Shown here: positions 1-8,526 of the stretch, in pieces
Layout of the letters: each line of letters starts with the position of its first letter
Numbering within the stretch: the first letter of the stretch is position 1
Assembly: GCA_033283265.1 (NCBI GenBank)
Contig: JAWMQN010000001.1
Location: 1,798,001-1,862,000 of the forward strand
Direction: 5' to 3'
Length of the DNA: 64,000 bases
Source of the DNA: Mangrovimicrobium sp033283265
GTDB taxonomy: Bacteria > Pseudomonadota > Gammaproteobacteria > Pseudomonadales > Halieaceae
Notes under the pieces: model-generated
Database searches by the model: none
What the model saw: the letters and a program-made list of their open reading frames with translations, nothing else
Told to the model about the DNA's origin: nothing
Position numbers and translations under genes: made by a program

Positions 1-738
1 CGCCGCATCCGGGAACAGCTCCCCCACCGCGGCGATCTCGCCGAGGTTTTCCGCCAGGTGAGTCTGCAGGTAGACGCCCGGATACTCGCGCAGCAGCCGT
101 CCCGCGGTCGAGAGCTGGGCGTCGCTGCTGGTGATGGAGAAACGCGGCGTCACCGCGTAGGCCAGCCGGTCGGTGCCGTGCCAGCGCTCGATCAGCCGCC
201 GCGAGGCCGCCTCGCCCTCCGCCGGGCTGTCGAGCAGTGCCGCCGGGGCGTTGCGATCCATCAGCACCTTGCCGGCGACCAGGCGCATCTGCCGCTGGCG
301 GGCGGCTGCAAACAGCACATCCGTGGCCGCCTCGTGACTGGTGGAAAACACCAGTGCGCTGGTGGTACCCGCCGCGAGCAGTTCATCGAGAAACTCCGCC
401 ATTGCCTGCGCCGCGTAGCCTTCGTCGGCAAAGCGCGCCTCGGCGGGAAAGGTGTAGCGCTCCAGCCAGGTCATGAGCTGCTCGCCATAGGAGCCGATGA
501 TGTCCAGCTGCGGTGCGTGCACGTGGGTATCGATAAAGCCGGGGACGATCAAGGCGGCGCCGAGGTGGCGGATGGCATCGACATCCATACCCTGTGCCCG
601 CGCCTGCTCCGTCGCCAGCAGCGCGGTGATCCGGCCAGCGTCGAAACACAGCACCGCATCCTCGAGGTACTCCACTCCGCCCGCGGCAGGCGTATCGGTG
701 CAGTGCAGGACGCGCCCGCGCAGCTTGCCTCCGCTCAT
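1..738 (-). CDS. guaD: Guanine deaminase, C-terminal part cut off by the window edge
   Basis: Cytosolic guanine deaminase of the amidohydrolase superfamily, converting guanine to xanthine plus ammonia and so feeding xanthine dehydrogenase. The first 246 codons are visible. The zinc-binding segment PGFIDTHVHAPQ lies at about residues 66-77 with the HxH pair at 72 and 74, and a second metal region QTHLAEN lies close to the edge. The spacing GFIDTHVHAPQ followed by the text GSYGEQLMTWLERYTFP is typical of guanine deaminase rather than of cytosine or adenosine deaminases. The ATG at 738 directly follows the stop codon of uraH, so the gene is the last visible member of the xdhABC-uraD-uraH operon and probably translationally coupled. 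The full protein is expected to be about 430 residues. The family call is firm; the C-terminal half cannot be examined. Confidence 0.93.
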   Translation of the reverse strand, partial: MSGGKLRGRVLHCTDTPAAGGVEYLEDAVLCFDAGRITALLATEQARAQGMDVDAIRHLGAALIVPGFIDTHVHAPQLDIIGSYGEQLMTWLERYTFPAEARFADEGYAAQAMAEFLDELLAAGTTSALVFSTSHEAATDVLFAAARQRQMRLVAGKVLMDRNAPAALLDSPAEGEAASRRLIERWHGTDRLAYAVTPRFSITSSDAQLSTAGRLLREYPGVYLQTHLAENLGEIAAVGELFPDAA

Positions 739-1068
739 TCAGCTGCCCCTGTAGGTCGAATAGCCGTAGGGGCTGAGCAGCAGGGGGACGTGGTAGTGCC
801 GGTCCGGGTCCGCCACGCTGAAGTCGATGAGAATCCGCGGATGAAAGCCGCTGCTGCCAGTGGCGGCGCGCCAGCTGCCGGTGTCGAACTGCAGCCAGTA
901 ATCGCCCGCCTGCAATGCAATGGGCACACCCCAGTCACCGATCCGGCCGTCGTCATCGGTCACCGCACTGGCGAGGGTGGTATCGCCCCGGCCCAGGCTC
1001 ACCGCGATGCCCGCAGCGGGGTTGCCGGTCTCGAGATCGAGTACATGGGTGGAAAGACTGCTGCTCAT
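739..1068 (-). CDS. uraH: 5-hydroxyisourate hydrolase
   Basis: Transthyretin-like protein of 109 residues that hydrolyses 5-hydroxyisourate, the product of uricase, to OHCU. The N-terminal STHVLDLETGNPA, the internal HYHVPLLLSPYGYSTY and the C-terminal signature YRGS are all present; the two histidine regions and the terminal tetrapeptide form the active site in this family. Length matches the usual 110-120 residues of the bacterial enzyme, with no periplasmic signal peptide. It overlaps uraD by 4 bp and abuts guaD, so it is translated as part of the same leftward operon. Its presence with uraD implies that urate oxidation takes place in this organism although no uricase gene is in the window. 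Confidence 0.96.
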   Translation of the reverse strand: MSSSLSTHVLDLETGNPAAGIAVSLGRGDTTLASAVTDDDGRIGDWGVPIALQAGDYWLQFDTGSWRAATGSSGFHPRILIDFSVADPDRHYHVPLLLSPYGYSTYRGS

Positions 1069-1583
1069 GGATTGTCCCCTGCCTCGGAAAACTGCCGCGC
1101 CAGGCGCAGCGCGGTGATTTTAGCCTGCTCGCCGGCCGCGGTGCGCAATTCGCTGTCGCGCGACTGGGGCAGGCGCTGGCGCAGCAGGTCGCGCATTTCC
1201 GCCGCCGACTTGCCGCTGGCGCAGACGATGAAGATAAAGCCGTGCCGGGCCTCGTAGTCGATGTTCAGTTGCAGCAACTCCTGCAGGACCGCCTCGTCCG
1301 CCGCGGCCACCTGGCCCTGCTCCTTCGACGCGCTGGAGTACTTGTCGCGCAGCGCCGAGAGATCGCCGATGCGTGCGTGGCCGGCGAAGGATTCCAGCCA
1401 CTCCGGCTCGCCCATCTGCTGCCAGCTTGCCAGCGCCTGCTGCTGCAGCTCCGCCAGCGTGGCGAAGGGGCGCTGCGCGGCCAGTTCGGCGGCCCAGCGC
1501 TGGCAGTGGCAGCAGCTGGCGAGGAATTCCTCGGCATCGCCCTGGGTTGCCGCATTGAACTCCGCCAGGGCCTTATTGCTCAC
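1065..1583 (-). CDS. uraD: 2-oxo-4-hydroxy-4-carboxy-5-ureidoimidazoline (OHCU) decarboxylase
   Basis: Decarboxylates OHCU to S-allantoin, completing the ureide route from urate. The 172-residue protein has the family hallmarks: the helix with AGHARIGDLSALR (catalytic histidine, about residue 67) and the segment YEARHGFIFIVCASGKSA that closes over the substrate, both as in known UraD/HpxQ proteins. In several members the second motif reads NxxYEEKFGFxFIVC, and here the variation is conservative. It overlaps xdhC by 11 bp upstream and uraH by 4 bp downstream. The length is normal for a single-domain bacterial enzyme. I see nothing unusual. Confidence 0.95.
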   Translation of the reverse strand: MSNKALAEFNAATQGDAEEFLASCCHCQRWAAELAAQRPFATLAELQQQALASWQQMGEPEWLESFAGHARIGDLSALRDKYSSASKEQGQVAAADEAVLQELLQLNIDYEARHGFIFIVCASGKSAAEMRDLLRQRLPQSRDSELRTAAGEQAKITALRLARQFSEAGDNP

Positions 1584-2436
1584 CGGACACCTCCACTTCG
1601 CGCAGGGTGCGGCGCATCTCCGGCCAGCTCATCTGCTGTTCCTGTGCTGCTGCGACCGCTGTATCCGCCTGGGCAAGCAAGCCCGCCGCGATGGCTATCG
1701 CGACCTCCATCGGCGCCTTGCCGCGCACCCCGGGGATGCCGACCGGGCACTCCAGCCGCGCCAGTTGCGCCTCGCTGAAGCCGTCCTTGGCCAGCCGGTG
1801 GCGGAAGCGCAGGGACTTGGTTTCTGATCCAATCAGCCCGAGGCTGCGCCAGCCGCCTGTTGTCAACAGCGCGCTGACCAGGCGGTAGTCGAGCCCGTGG
1901 TCGTGGGTGAGGACCAGCATGTGGGCGCCCCCGGGCAGTTGCCCGATGGCAGCGACCGGGTCTTCCGCATAGTGGCAGTGCAGGCGCTCGGATGCCGGCA
2001 ACTGCGCGAGCAGTTCCGCGCGGTTGTCGATGCAGGTCACCCGGCTGTCGGTCTGCCGCAGGATGTCCACCAGCGCCCGGGTGACATGGCCGGCGCCGAA
2101 AATACACACCTCGCGCAGGGCCGGGACGAAGGTCTCGAGCAACAGCGCCACCGAACCGCCACAGCACTGGCGCGCCTCGGCCGCCAGCGGAAACTGTCTA
2201 ATCTCCTGCAGCGATTCACCGCGGCCGAGGATTTCCCGCGCCTGCTGCACCACCAGGTGCTCGAGCTGGCCGCCGCCGATGGAGGCGTAGGTATCGCTGG
2301 CGGTGATCACCATCTTGGCGCCGCGCTCCCGCGGCGTGGAGCCGGCGGTGGCGATCACGGTGGCCAGCGCGTAGGGCACGCCGGCGCGCTGCAGCCGCGC
2401 CGCCGCCTCACTCCAGTGCTGTTGCTGCATACTCAT
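1573..2436 (-). CDS. xdhC: Xanthine dehydrogenase accessory protein XdhC
   Basis: Chaperone that binds molybdenum cofactor, promotes its sulfuration and inserts it into XdhB. The 287-residue protein has an N-terminal XdhC/CoxI domain (RGAKMVITASDTYASIGGG around residues 38-56, and the ARQCCGGSVALLLETF cysteine segment around 88-103, a probable cofactor-binding site) and a C-terminal Rossmann domain with ICIFGAGHVTRAL near residue 115 and the closing region VGIPGVRGKAPMEVAIAIAA. It overlaps xdhB by 4 bp and uraD by 11 bp, the usual xdhABC order. It is not a catalytic subunit. Confidence 0.95.
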   Translation of the reverse strand: MSMQQQHWSEAAARLQRAGVPYALATVIATAGSTPRERGAKMVITASDTYASIGGGQLEHLVVQQAREILGRGESLQEIRQFPLAAEARQCCGGSVALLLETFVPALREVCIFGAGHVTRALVDILRQTDSRVTCIDNRAELLAQLPASERLHCHYAEDPVAAIGQLPGGAHMLVLTHDHGLDYRLVSALLTTGGWRSLGLIGSETKSLRFRHRLAKDGFSEAQLARLECPVGIPGVRGKAPMEVAIAIAAGLLAQADTAVAAAQEQQMSWPEMRRTLREVEVSGEQ

Positions 2437-4763
2437 GGACGGCCTCCCCGGATGGCTTCCTGTGCGGCCCAGTAAACCCGTTCGGGCGTCGCCGGCGGGT
2501 CCATGCGCGGGTTGAAGCGATAGTCACAGAGGCTGGCGCAGGCGTCGCGCAGCGCGCACCAGACCGATATCGGCAGCATCAGCGGTGGCTCGCCCACGGC
2601 CTTCGAGCGGTAGACCGCCTCGGCGTGGTTGGGCCGTTGGAACAGGGCCACCCTGAACTCCGCCGGCACATCCGCGGCGGTGGGAATCTTGTAGTTGGCC
2701 GGGCTGTTGGAGGTGATGGCGCCGGCCTCGTTCCAGCTCAGCTCCTCGGTGGTCAGCCAGCCCATGCCCTGGACGAAACCGCCCTCGATCTGGCCGATGT
2801 CGATGGCCGGGTTGAGCGAGTCGCCGACATCGTGAAGGATGTCGACCCGGGTCACCCGGTATTCCCCGGTACTGGTGTCCACCAGCACCTCGGAGCAGGC
2901 GGCGCCGTTGGCGAAATAGAAAAACGGGTGGCCCTGGCCGGTTTCCCGGTTGAAGTGAATTTTCGGCGTGCGGTAGAAGCCCGAGGCGGACAGCGAGATC
3001 CGGTTCAGGTAGGCGAGGGAAATAAAGTCGGCGAAGGGCAGGCACTCGCCGCCGGCAAAGACGTGGTCGTCGCGGATTGCCACGCTGGCCGGATCGCAGC
3101 CGAAATGTTCCCCGGCGAAATCCACCAGGCGCCGGCGGATCCGGTTGCAGGCGTCCAGCGCCGCCATCGCGTTGAGGTCGGTGCCGGCGGAGGCGGCCGT
3201 CGGCGAGGCGTTGGGCACCTTGTCGGTCCGCGTGGCGCTGGGCAGCACCCGCTCGATGCTCACGCCCAGCGCCCGGGCGACCACCTGGGCCACCTTGGTG
3301 TACAGGCCCTGGCCCATCTCGGTGCCGCCGTGGCTGAGGTGCACGCTGCCATCGGTGTAGATGTGGACCAGCGCGCCGGCCTGGTTGAGGTGGGTGGTGG
3401 TGAAGGAAATACCGAATTTTACCGGGGTCAGCGCCAGCCCGCGGCGCAGGATGCCGCCCGCGGCGTTGAAGGCGCTGACCGCCGCGCGGCGCGCGCGGTA
3501 ATCGCTGCTCGCCTCCAGCTCAGCCACCAGGTCGACCAGTACCGACTCCTCGATCACCTGGCCGTAAGGCGTGCTGTCGCCGGGCCGGTAGAGATTGGCC
3601 TTGCGCACGTCGAGCGGGTCGCGCCCCACCGCCCTGGCGATGTCGTCGATGATGGCCTCCGCGGTCACGATGCCCTGGGGGCCGCCGAAGCCGCGGAACG
3701 CCGTGTGCGAGACGGTGTTGGTACGACAGCGGTAGCCGGTGACCTGGGCGTTGTGCAGGAAGTAGGCGTTGTCGGCGTGGTTCACCGCGCGGTCGACGAT
3801 GCCGTCGGAGAGATCGGCGCTGCAGCCGCAATTGCCCGCCACATCCATCACCAGCCCCTGGATCACTCCTGAGCTATCGAAACCGACGCTGTAGCGATTC
3901 CAGAAGGGGTGGCGTTTGCCGGTCTGTACCATGTCCGCCCAGCGCGGCATGCGATAGCGCACCGCGCGGCCGGTGCGGCGGGCGAACAGCGCCGCCATGC
4001 AGGCCAGTGGCGCGGCCTGGGATTCCTTGCCGCCGAAGCCGCCGCCCATGCGCCGCACCTGCACCTGCACCGCGTGCAGCGGCAGGTCGAGCACCTCGGC
4101 GACCAGTTTCTGCACCTCCGCCGGGTGCTGGCTGGAGCTGTAGACCTGCACACCGACCTCGTCCGGGTGAGCCACCGAGACCTGCCCCTCGAGATAGAAA
4201 TGCTCCTGCCCGCCGATCATCATCTCGCCCTCGAGGCGCAGCGGCGCGGCGGCGATCGCCGCCTCCGGGTCGCCGAGGCGCGAGCGCCGCGAGGGCAGCA
4301 CGAAGTCCTCCTGCGCCAGCGCGGCCTTCACGTCGAGCTGCGCCTCCAGCGTTTCGTAGCCGACACGCGCCAGGCGCACGGCGCGGTGGGCCTGCTCGAA
4401 ACTGCGCGCGGCCACGGCGAAGACCGGCTGGCCGACATGTTCCACGGTATCGCCAGCGAGCAGCAAATCGCCCTCGAACACCGGCGAGATGTCCGCGCTG
4501 CCGGGAATATCCGCCTGCACGATCACATCGACCACCCCCGGCGCGGCGCGCACCGCGGCGAGGTCGATGCCGGTGATGCGCGCGTGCGCGTGTGGCGACA
4601 CGCCGACGGCGACGTGCAGTTCATCGGGATAGACCGGCATATCATCGACGTAGACCGCGCTCCCCAGCACATGGCGCAGGGCCGAATCCTGGGGCAGCGA
4701 CTTGCCGACCGGGTCCACCGCCGGTATCTCGCCGGGCTGGTAGGCGGGGCTCAACTTACGCAT
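2433..4763 (-). CDS. xdhB: Xanthine dehydrogenase, molybdenum-binding subunit
   Basis: Large subunit of the cytosolic two-polypeptide xanthine dehydrogenase, carrying the molybdopterin site that hydroxylates hypoxanthine to xanthine and xanthine to urate. At 776 residues it has the normal length of bacterial XdhB. Visible family motifs are the cofactor loop RMGGGFGGKESQ (about 238-249), the arginine-bearing TAFRGFGGPQG that contacts purine in this family, GGTEMGQGLYTKVAQV, and the C-terminal SKAVGEPPLMLPISVW, whose glutamate is the catalytic base. It overlaps xdhA by 8 bp and xdhC by 4 bp. Members of the same superfamily oxidise aldehydes or CO, but the ERxGEPP-type ending, the subunit split and the ureide neighbours point to xanthine. 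Confidence 0.95.
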   Translation of the reverse strand: MRKLSPAYQPGEIPAVDPVGKSLPQDSALRHVLGSAVYVDDMPVYPDELHVAVGVSPHAHARITGIDLAAVRAAPGVVDVIVQADIPGSADISPVFEGDLLLAGDTVEHVGQPVFAVAARSFEQAHRAVRLARVGYETLEAQLDVKAALAQEDFVLPSRRSRLGDPEAAIAAAPLRLEGEMMIGGQEHFYLEGQVSVAHPDEVGVQVYSSSQHPAEVQKLVAEVLDLPLHAVQVQVRRMGGGFGGKESQAAPLACMAALFARRTGRAVRYRMPRWADMVQTGKRHPFWNRYSVGFDSSGVIQGLVMDVAGNCGCSADLSDGIVDRAVNHADNAYFLHNAQVTGYRCRTNTVSHTAFRGFGGPQGIVTAEAIIDDIARAVGRDPLDVRKANLYRPGDSTPYGQVIEESVLVDLVAELEASSDYRARRAAVSAFNAAGGILRRGLALTPVKFGISFTTTHLNQAGALVHIYTDGSVHLSHGGTEMGQGLYTKVAQVVARALGVSIERVLPSATRTDKVPNASPTAASAGTDLNAMAALDACNRIRRRLVDFAGEHFGCDPASVAIRDDHVFAGGECLPFADFISLAYLNRISLSASGFYRTPKIHFNRETGQGHPFFYFANGAACSEVLVDTSTGEYRVTRVDILHDVGDSLNPAIDIGQIEGGFVQGMGWLTTEELSWNEAGAITSNSPANYKIPTAADVPAEFRVALFQRPNHAEAVYRSKAVGEPPLMLPISVWCALRDACASLCDYRFNPRMDPPATPERVYWAAQEAIRGGRP

Positions 4764-6210
4764 GGCTCACCCCCGCCTCGCAAGCGTCGAAGACACCCGG
4801 CGGGTCGCCATCGCGCAGGGCCAGCAGGGCGCGCTGCAACAGGCCGGCAGCCATCGCCAGGCGGTAGGCGGCGCTCGCGCGCACATCACTCAGTGGCTGG
4901 AAGGCGGCAGAGACCGCGGCGCAGGCCCGGGCGATGCTCTGATCATCGAGCCGCGCGCCGCGCAGCACAGCCTCGGCGGCAACCGCCCGCTGCGGCACCG
5001 CGGCCATGCCGCCGTAGGCAATGCCGACCCGCGCGACCCGGTCGCCGTCCAGCGCCAGGCTCACGGCGCACATCACCGAGGAGATATCGTCCTCGTAGCG
5101 CTTGGTCAATTTATACAGGCGGTGCGGGGTCGCCAGTGCGGCCCTGGGCAGGCGGATCGCGCTGAGGTATTCCCCCGGCTGCAACACCGTCTGCCGGTAG
5201 CCGAGGTAGAAATCATCCAGCGGCAGCCAACGCTGCCTGCCGGCGGTATCGGTAAGCGCCACTTCCGCCTGCCAGACCATGAGCGCGGGCGGCATGTCGG
5301 CGATCGGCGAGGCGTTGGCGATATTGCCGCCGACGGTGCCGCGATTGCGGATCTGCTCGGAACCGAGCCGGCGCAGCAGGGTCGCCAGCGGCGCCGAGGG
5401 CAACAGCGGGTGGCCGAGCAGTTCGCGGTAGCTGGTGGCGGCGCCGATGCGGATAAAGTCGCCGTCTTCGTCGACACCGCGCAGGCTGTCGATAGCGCTG
5501 AGGTCGACCAGCACGGGAAACTGCTCGAAGCGCTGGGTCACCTCCAGCATCAGGTCGGTGCCACCGGCGACCAGCCGCGCCTCCGGCTGCGCCGCGAGAA
5601 TCTCGCGCAGGCTTGCCTCCGCGCGCGGCAAGTAGTATTGGCGCTCGCCATCGAGCAGCGGGCGGGTGTCAGGCTCCCCCGCCGGCGCACCAGATTGGCT
5701 CCCGGAATCACCCAAAATGGCGCGCTGCGGGTAATCCAGCATACGCTGTGCCGCTTCGACAATGGGCCGGTAGCCGGTACAGCGGCAGAGGTTGCCGGCA
5801 ATGCACTCGACGATCTCGGCACGCTCCGGCCGGGTCTCCCCATCGCCCTGGTAACGCTGGTAAAGCCCGGCCAGCGACATCACAAAGCCGGGCGTGCAGA
5901 AGCCGCACTGGGAGCCGTGGCAGTCGACCATGGCGCGCTGCACCGGGTGCGCCTCGCCGCCCTGCGCCAGCCCTTCCACGGTCAGAACCCGCCGGCCTGC
6001 AAGGGATCCCAGCGGGGTGATGCAACTGTTTACGGCGCGGGCCTGGCCGGTGCTGTCGGCCACCAGCACGGTGCAGGCACCACAGTCGCCGGAGGCGCAG
6101 CCCTCCTTGGTACCGCTCAGGCCCTGCCCCGTGCGCAGGTACTGCAACAGGGTGGTATTGGCATCGTTGTCAGAGCATCCCTGGGGGACACCGTTCAGGT
6201 AAAACTTCAC
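4756..6210 (-). CDS. xdhA: Xanthine dehydrogenase, iron-sulfur/FAD subunit
   Basis: Small subunit that passes electrons from the molybdenum centre through two [2Fe-2S] clusters to FAD and NAD+. From the N terminus: plant-type ferredoxin domain (GCASGDCGACTV), helical second cluster domain (GSQCGFCTPGFVMS and GNLCRCTGYRPIVEA), then an FAD domain with LVAGGTDLMLEVTQ and RNRGTVGGNIANASPIADM. An in-frame opening extends to 6378, but I chose the GTG at 6210: it gives 484 residues, the normal XdhA length, starts exactly at the ferredoxin fold (VKFYLNG), and has AAGGA seven bases upstream. It is the first gene of the leftward xdhABC-uraD-uraH-guaD operon; two RutR-box-like sites lie in its upstream region, so it is probably repressed when purines are absent (inference). 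Confidence 0.95.
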   Translation of the reverse strand: MKFYLNGVPQGCSDNDANTTLLQYLRTGQGLSGTKEGCASGDCGACTVLVADSTGQARAVNSCITPLGSLAGRRVLTVEGLAQGGEAHPVQRAMVDCHGSQCGFCTPGFVMSLAGLYQRYQGDGETRPERAEIVECIAGNLCRCTGYRPIVEAAQRMLDYPQRAILGDSGSQSGAPAGEPDTRPLLDGERQYYLPRAEASLREILAAQPEARLVAGGTDLMLEVTQRFEQFPVLVDLSAIDSLRGVDEDGDFIRIGAATSYRELLGHPLLPSAPLATLLRRLGSEQIRNRGTVGGNIANASPIADMPPALMVWQAEVALTDTAGRQRWLPLDDFYLGYRQTVLQPGEYLSAIRLPRAALATPHRLYKLTKRYEDDISSVMCAVSLALDGDRVARVGIAYGGMAAVPQRAVAAEAVLRGARLDDQSIARACAAVSAAFQPLSDVRASAAYRLAMAAGLLQRALLALRDGDPPGVFDACEAGVSHA

Positions 6211-6267
6211 TCGGCTATCCTTGATCAACCGGACCGTCGCTCGATCCAAGCAGCTCTTTGCAAATAT

Positions 6268-6283
6268 TAGACCAAATGGACAG
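6268..6283. promoter_or_regulatory. RutR-box-like operator upstream of xdhA
   Basis: TAGACCA-AA-TGGACAG, two 7-bp arms around a 2-bp centre, matches 11 of 14 arm positions of the known E. coli RutR site TTGACCA-NN-TGGTCAA. It lies 58 bp upstream of the xdhA start codon, where a repressor could block the promoter. The RutR-family gene is 1.5 kb away. Assignment is by eye and by consensus knowledge, without a matrix score. Confidence 0.6.
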
Positions 6284-6424
6284 TTTTTACCTGAGAGAAA
6301 AACGGAGGCAGATTTTACTGCCATCTCGTGGCACACTAATTGCTGGATAATCGATTTGAGCTGGCTAAAGTACTCCACGGAGACATGCTGTCATTCCGTC
6401 CCCCCGGGCGACACAATCCAATTC

Positions 6425-6440
6425 TTGACCAGATGTTCAT
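6425..6440. promoter_or_regulatory. Second RutR-box-like site in the xdhA upstream region
   Basis: TTGACCA-GA-TGTTCAT has a perfect left arm and five of seven right-arm positions of the E. coli RutR box. It is 215 bp upstream of the xdhA start, too far for simple promoter occlusion, but could act with the closer site. It could also be a chance match, since only one arm is perfect. Confidence 0.4.
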
Positions 6441-6554
6441 AAAATGACCGAGCGAGCACAGGGGCGAGACCCACGCGCCCACAACCCACTGCAGCACACC
6501 GCTGCCGGGGCGACGTTTTCCCCCGGACCGCGCGGCGCCGCGGCGAACTGAGCC

Positions 6555-7592
6555 TCAGCCCCGCCAGTGCTCGATTGCCGAATTCAGCCGCTCACGCAGT
6601 GCCCACTTCTCCTCCGGCGGCAGGAAACTCGCCGCAAAACTGTTGTGGAGCAAAGTCGTCGCCTGGCTTTTGGTCAGCGCGAGGCACTGCGCCAGGGCGA
6701 GATAGTTCTCGTTGAGATAGCCACCGAAGTAGGCCGGGTCATCGGAATTCACCGTCACCAGCAGGCCGGCATCGAGCAACTCAAGCAAATTGTGTTCCGC
6801 CATCCGCGGAAACACGCACAGGCGCACGTTGGACAGCGGGCAGACCGTAAGCGGGACCTGGCGCCGGCGCAGCTCCTCGAGCAGCGCCGGGTCCTCGACA
6901 CTGCGCACCCCGTGGTCGATGCGGCTCACCCCGAGCTGCTCCAGCGCCGTGCGCACGTTCGCCGCCGGCCCCTCCTCCCCCGCGTGTGCGGTCAGCGCAT
7001 AACCGCGCTCGCGGGCCGCGGCGTAGAGCCGGCGGAAGCCCTCCGGCGGGAAACCCTGCTCGGAGCTGGCCAGGCCGATGGCGACGAAGCTGTCGCGGAA
7101 GGCGTCCGCCGCCGCCAGGGTCGCCAGCGCGTCCTCCTCCGGCAGGTGGCGCAGCATGCTGAGAATCAGCAGCACCGACTGGCCCCAGCCCGCCCGGGCC
7201 TCGTCGATGGCCCGCTGGAAACCGGCCATGATGATCGCCAGGCCGACACCCTGGGCGGCGTAGGTCTGCGGCTCGACCATGATCTCGCAGTGGACGATGT
7301 TCTGCTCGCGGCAGCGCTGCAGGTAATCCAGCATCAGCCAGTAGAAGTCCTCCTCCTCGCGCAGCACCGAGGCGCCGAGGTAGTAGAGGTCGAGAAAACT
7401 CTGCAGGTTGTCGAAGCGGTAGGCCGCCTCGACCTCGCCGATGCTGCGATAGGGCAGCGCGACGCCGTTCTTGCCGGCCAGTTGCAGCAGCCGTGCCGGT
7501 TCCAGGCTGCCGTCGATATGCAGGTGCAGCTCCGCCTTCGGCATTGCGCACAACCAGTCGCGGAACTGCGCTGCGCTCATCTCGTCACCCAT
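6555..7592 (-). CDS. Adenosine deaminase family protein, probably adenine deaminase
   Basis: Zinc hydrolase of the adenosine/adenine deaminase family, 345 residues. Metal and catalytic motifs are complete: ELHLHIDGSLEP near the N terminus, TAHAGEEGP, IDHGVRSVED and VNSDDPAYFGGYLNENY. The text SFLDLYYLGASVL, CPLSNVRLCVF and DPAYFGGY resembles the Pseudomonas-type adenine deaminases more than E. coli adenosine deaminase, so I favour adenine to hypoxanthine as the reaction; this is by recollection of the families, not alignment. Hypoxanthine would then enter XdhAB. I chose the ATG at 7592, which has GGAG seven bases upstream; an ATG four codons later is possible, and the longer opening to 7679 has no ribosome site. 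It is divergent from the RutR-type regulator. Confidence 0.85.
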   Translation of the reverse strand: MGDEMSAAQFRDWLCAMPKAELHLHIDGSLEPARLLQLAGKNGVALPYRSIGEVEAAYRFDNLQSFLDLYYLGASVLREEEDFYWLMLDYLQRCREQNIVHCEIMVEPQTYAAQGVGLAIIMAGFQRAIDEARAGWGQSVLLILSMLRHLPEEDALATLAAADAFRDSFVAIGLASSEQGFPPEGFRRLYAAARERGYALTAHAGEEGPAANVRTALEQLGVSRIDHGVRSVEDPALLEELRRRQVPLTVCPLSNVRLCVFPRMAEHNLLELLDAGLLVTVNSDDPAYFGGYLNENYLALAQCLALTKSQATTLLHNSFAASFLPPEEKWALRERLNSAIEHWRG

Positions 7593-7694
7593 GCTGGGAC
7601 TCCGTTGCAGAATTCTCACCTCCCGGCGGCGGGGCGAACCCGGCTCATCGACTGCGCCACCGCGGCCAATGCCGGCCAACCCGGGAAGTGTCGT

Positions 7695-7715
7695 TTAGAC
7701 CAGTACATTAGACCA
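7695..7715. promoter_or_regulatory. Two direct RutR-type half-sites between the deaminase and regulator genes
   Basis: The octamer TTAGACCA occurs twice in the same orientation, at 7695-7702 and 7708-7715, 13 bp start to start. It is the same half-site found upstream of xdhA at 6267-6274. No matching opposite arm is visible at either copy, so this differs from the palindromic sites elsewhere. The location, between the divergent deaminase-like gene and the regulator, would suit autoregulation. Confidence 0.45.
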
Positions 7716-7821
7716 TCCGTCACCGCAGCCGGGCTACGCCCCGCGTGGACCCTGCGAGAAAGCGGGTGTTATTCTGGCCGCGGCGGCCTTATATCCTGAC
7801 GACAGAAGATCCGGGAGCACC

Positions 7822-8526
7822 ATGGCAACAAGGAAAGAGGCGAGGAACGGCGGCACCAAGCGCGGCCCCTACAAGCCGGGAAAAATTCGCGACCACAACT
7901 TCCAGGTCATCCTCAAAGCCGCCGAACAGGAGTTCGCGCTGAACGGCTACAAGGGCACGACCACGCAGAAAATCGCCGACCGCGCGGGCGTCGCCAAGCC
8001 CAGCATCCACTACTACTTTTCCAGCAAGCACAATCTCTACCTGACCGTGCTGGACAACATCATCCACCTCTGGAACGACTACCTGGATACCGTGGCCATC
8101 GAGGACGACCCGGCGGAAGTCCTCGACATGTTCATTCGCAAGAAAGTCGAGCTGTCGTTTTCACACCCGGAGGCCTCCAAGGTGTTCGCCATGGAGATCA
8201 TCCAGGGCGCGCCCTTCCTGCGCGACTACATCCGCACCGAGATGCGCACCTGGGTGCGGGAGAAGGCCGCCTTCATATCCCAGTGGATCGAGCAGGGGCG
8301 GATGGCGCCGGTGGATCCCGTGCAGCTCATCTTCCTCATCTGGTCCTCCACCCAGCACTACGCCGATTTCGACACCCAGGTGCTGACGGTAATGAATCAC
8401 GCCGAGTATGAAGCGGAGATGATCGAGCATATCTCCGATTTCATCAGCGGCATGATCCTGCGCGGCTGCGGCCTCAAGCAGCCGAGCCAGCGAGGCGGTG
8501 CCGGGCGCGCTGCGCGCTCCGCATGA
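7822..8526 (+). CDS. rutR: TetR-family regulator of the RutR type
   Basis: Transcription regulator of 234 residues with an N-terminal TetR helix-turn-helix (QKIADRAGVAKPSIHYYFSS, about residues 50-69) and a C-terminal ligand-binding domain closely resembling E. coli RutR: HPEASKVFAMEIIQGAPFL, then APVDPVQLIFLIWSSTQHYA. RutR binds uracil/thymine and controls pyrimidine and purine catabolism genes in E. coli. In this setting the ligand may be a purine or an intermediate; the sequence does not decide. The start has GGAG 8 bp upstream (GGGAGCACC then ATG). It overlaps the next gene, an 8-oxoguanine deaminase, by 4 bp. RutR-box-like sites in nearby intergenic regions make it the likely regulator of the whole cluster. 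Confidence 0.88.
   Translation: MATRKEARNGGTKRGPYKPGKIRDHNFQVILKAAEQEFALNGYKGTTTQKIADRAGVAKPSIHYYFSSKHNLYLTVLDNIIHLWNDYLDTVAIEDDPAEVLDMFIRKKVELSFSHPEASKVFAMEIIQGAPFLRDYIRTEMRTWVREKAAFISQWIEQGRMAPVDPVQLIFLIWSSTQHYADFDTQVLTVMNHAEYEAEMIEHISDFISGMILRGCGLKQPSQRGGAGRAARSA

Larger units (their letters stand above)
6211..6554. promoter_or_regulatory. Intergenic control region upstream of the xdhA operon
   Basis: A 344-bp non-coding gap between the start of xdhA and the end of the adenine deaminase-like gene, both on the minus strand. It is visibly lower in GC than the flanking genes from about 6211 to 6450 and holds two RutR-box-like sites, described separately. The remaining part (about 6450-6554) is GC-rich and shows no ORF, no clear hairpin followed by a T-run and no RNA gene that I can recognise. 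The xdhA promoter must lie here, but I cannot assign its -35 and -10 with confidence. Confidence 0.6.

Noticed and set aside
58..1257. 399-codon plus-strand open frame across guaD and uraH
   Set aside because: It is antisense to three recognised purine genes and rich in Arg, Gly and Ala, as expected for a shadow frame in high-GC DNA. The same applies to the long antisense frames at 2625-3872, 3909-5165, 6567-7799, 26959-28881 and 37389-39503.
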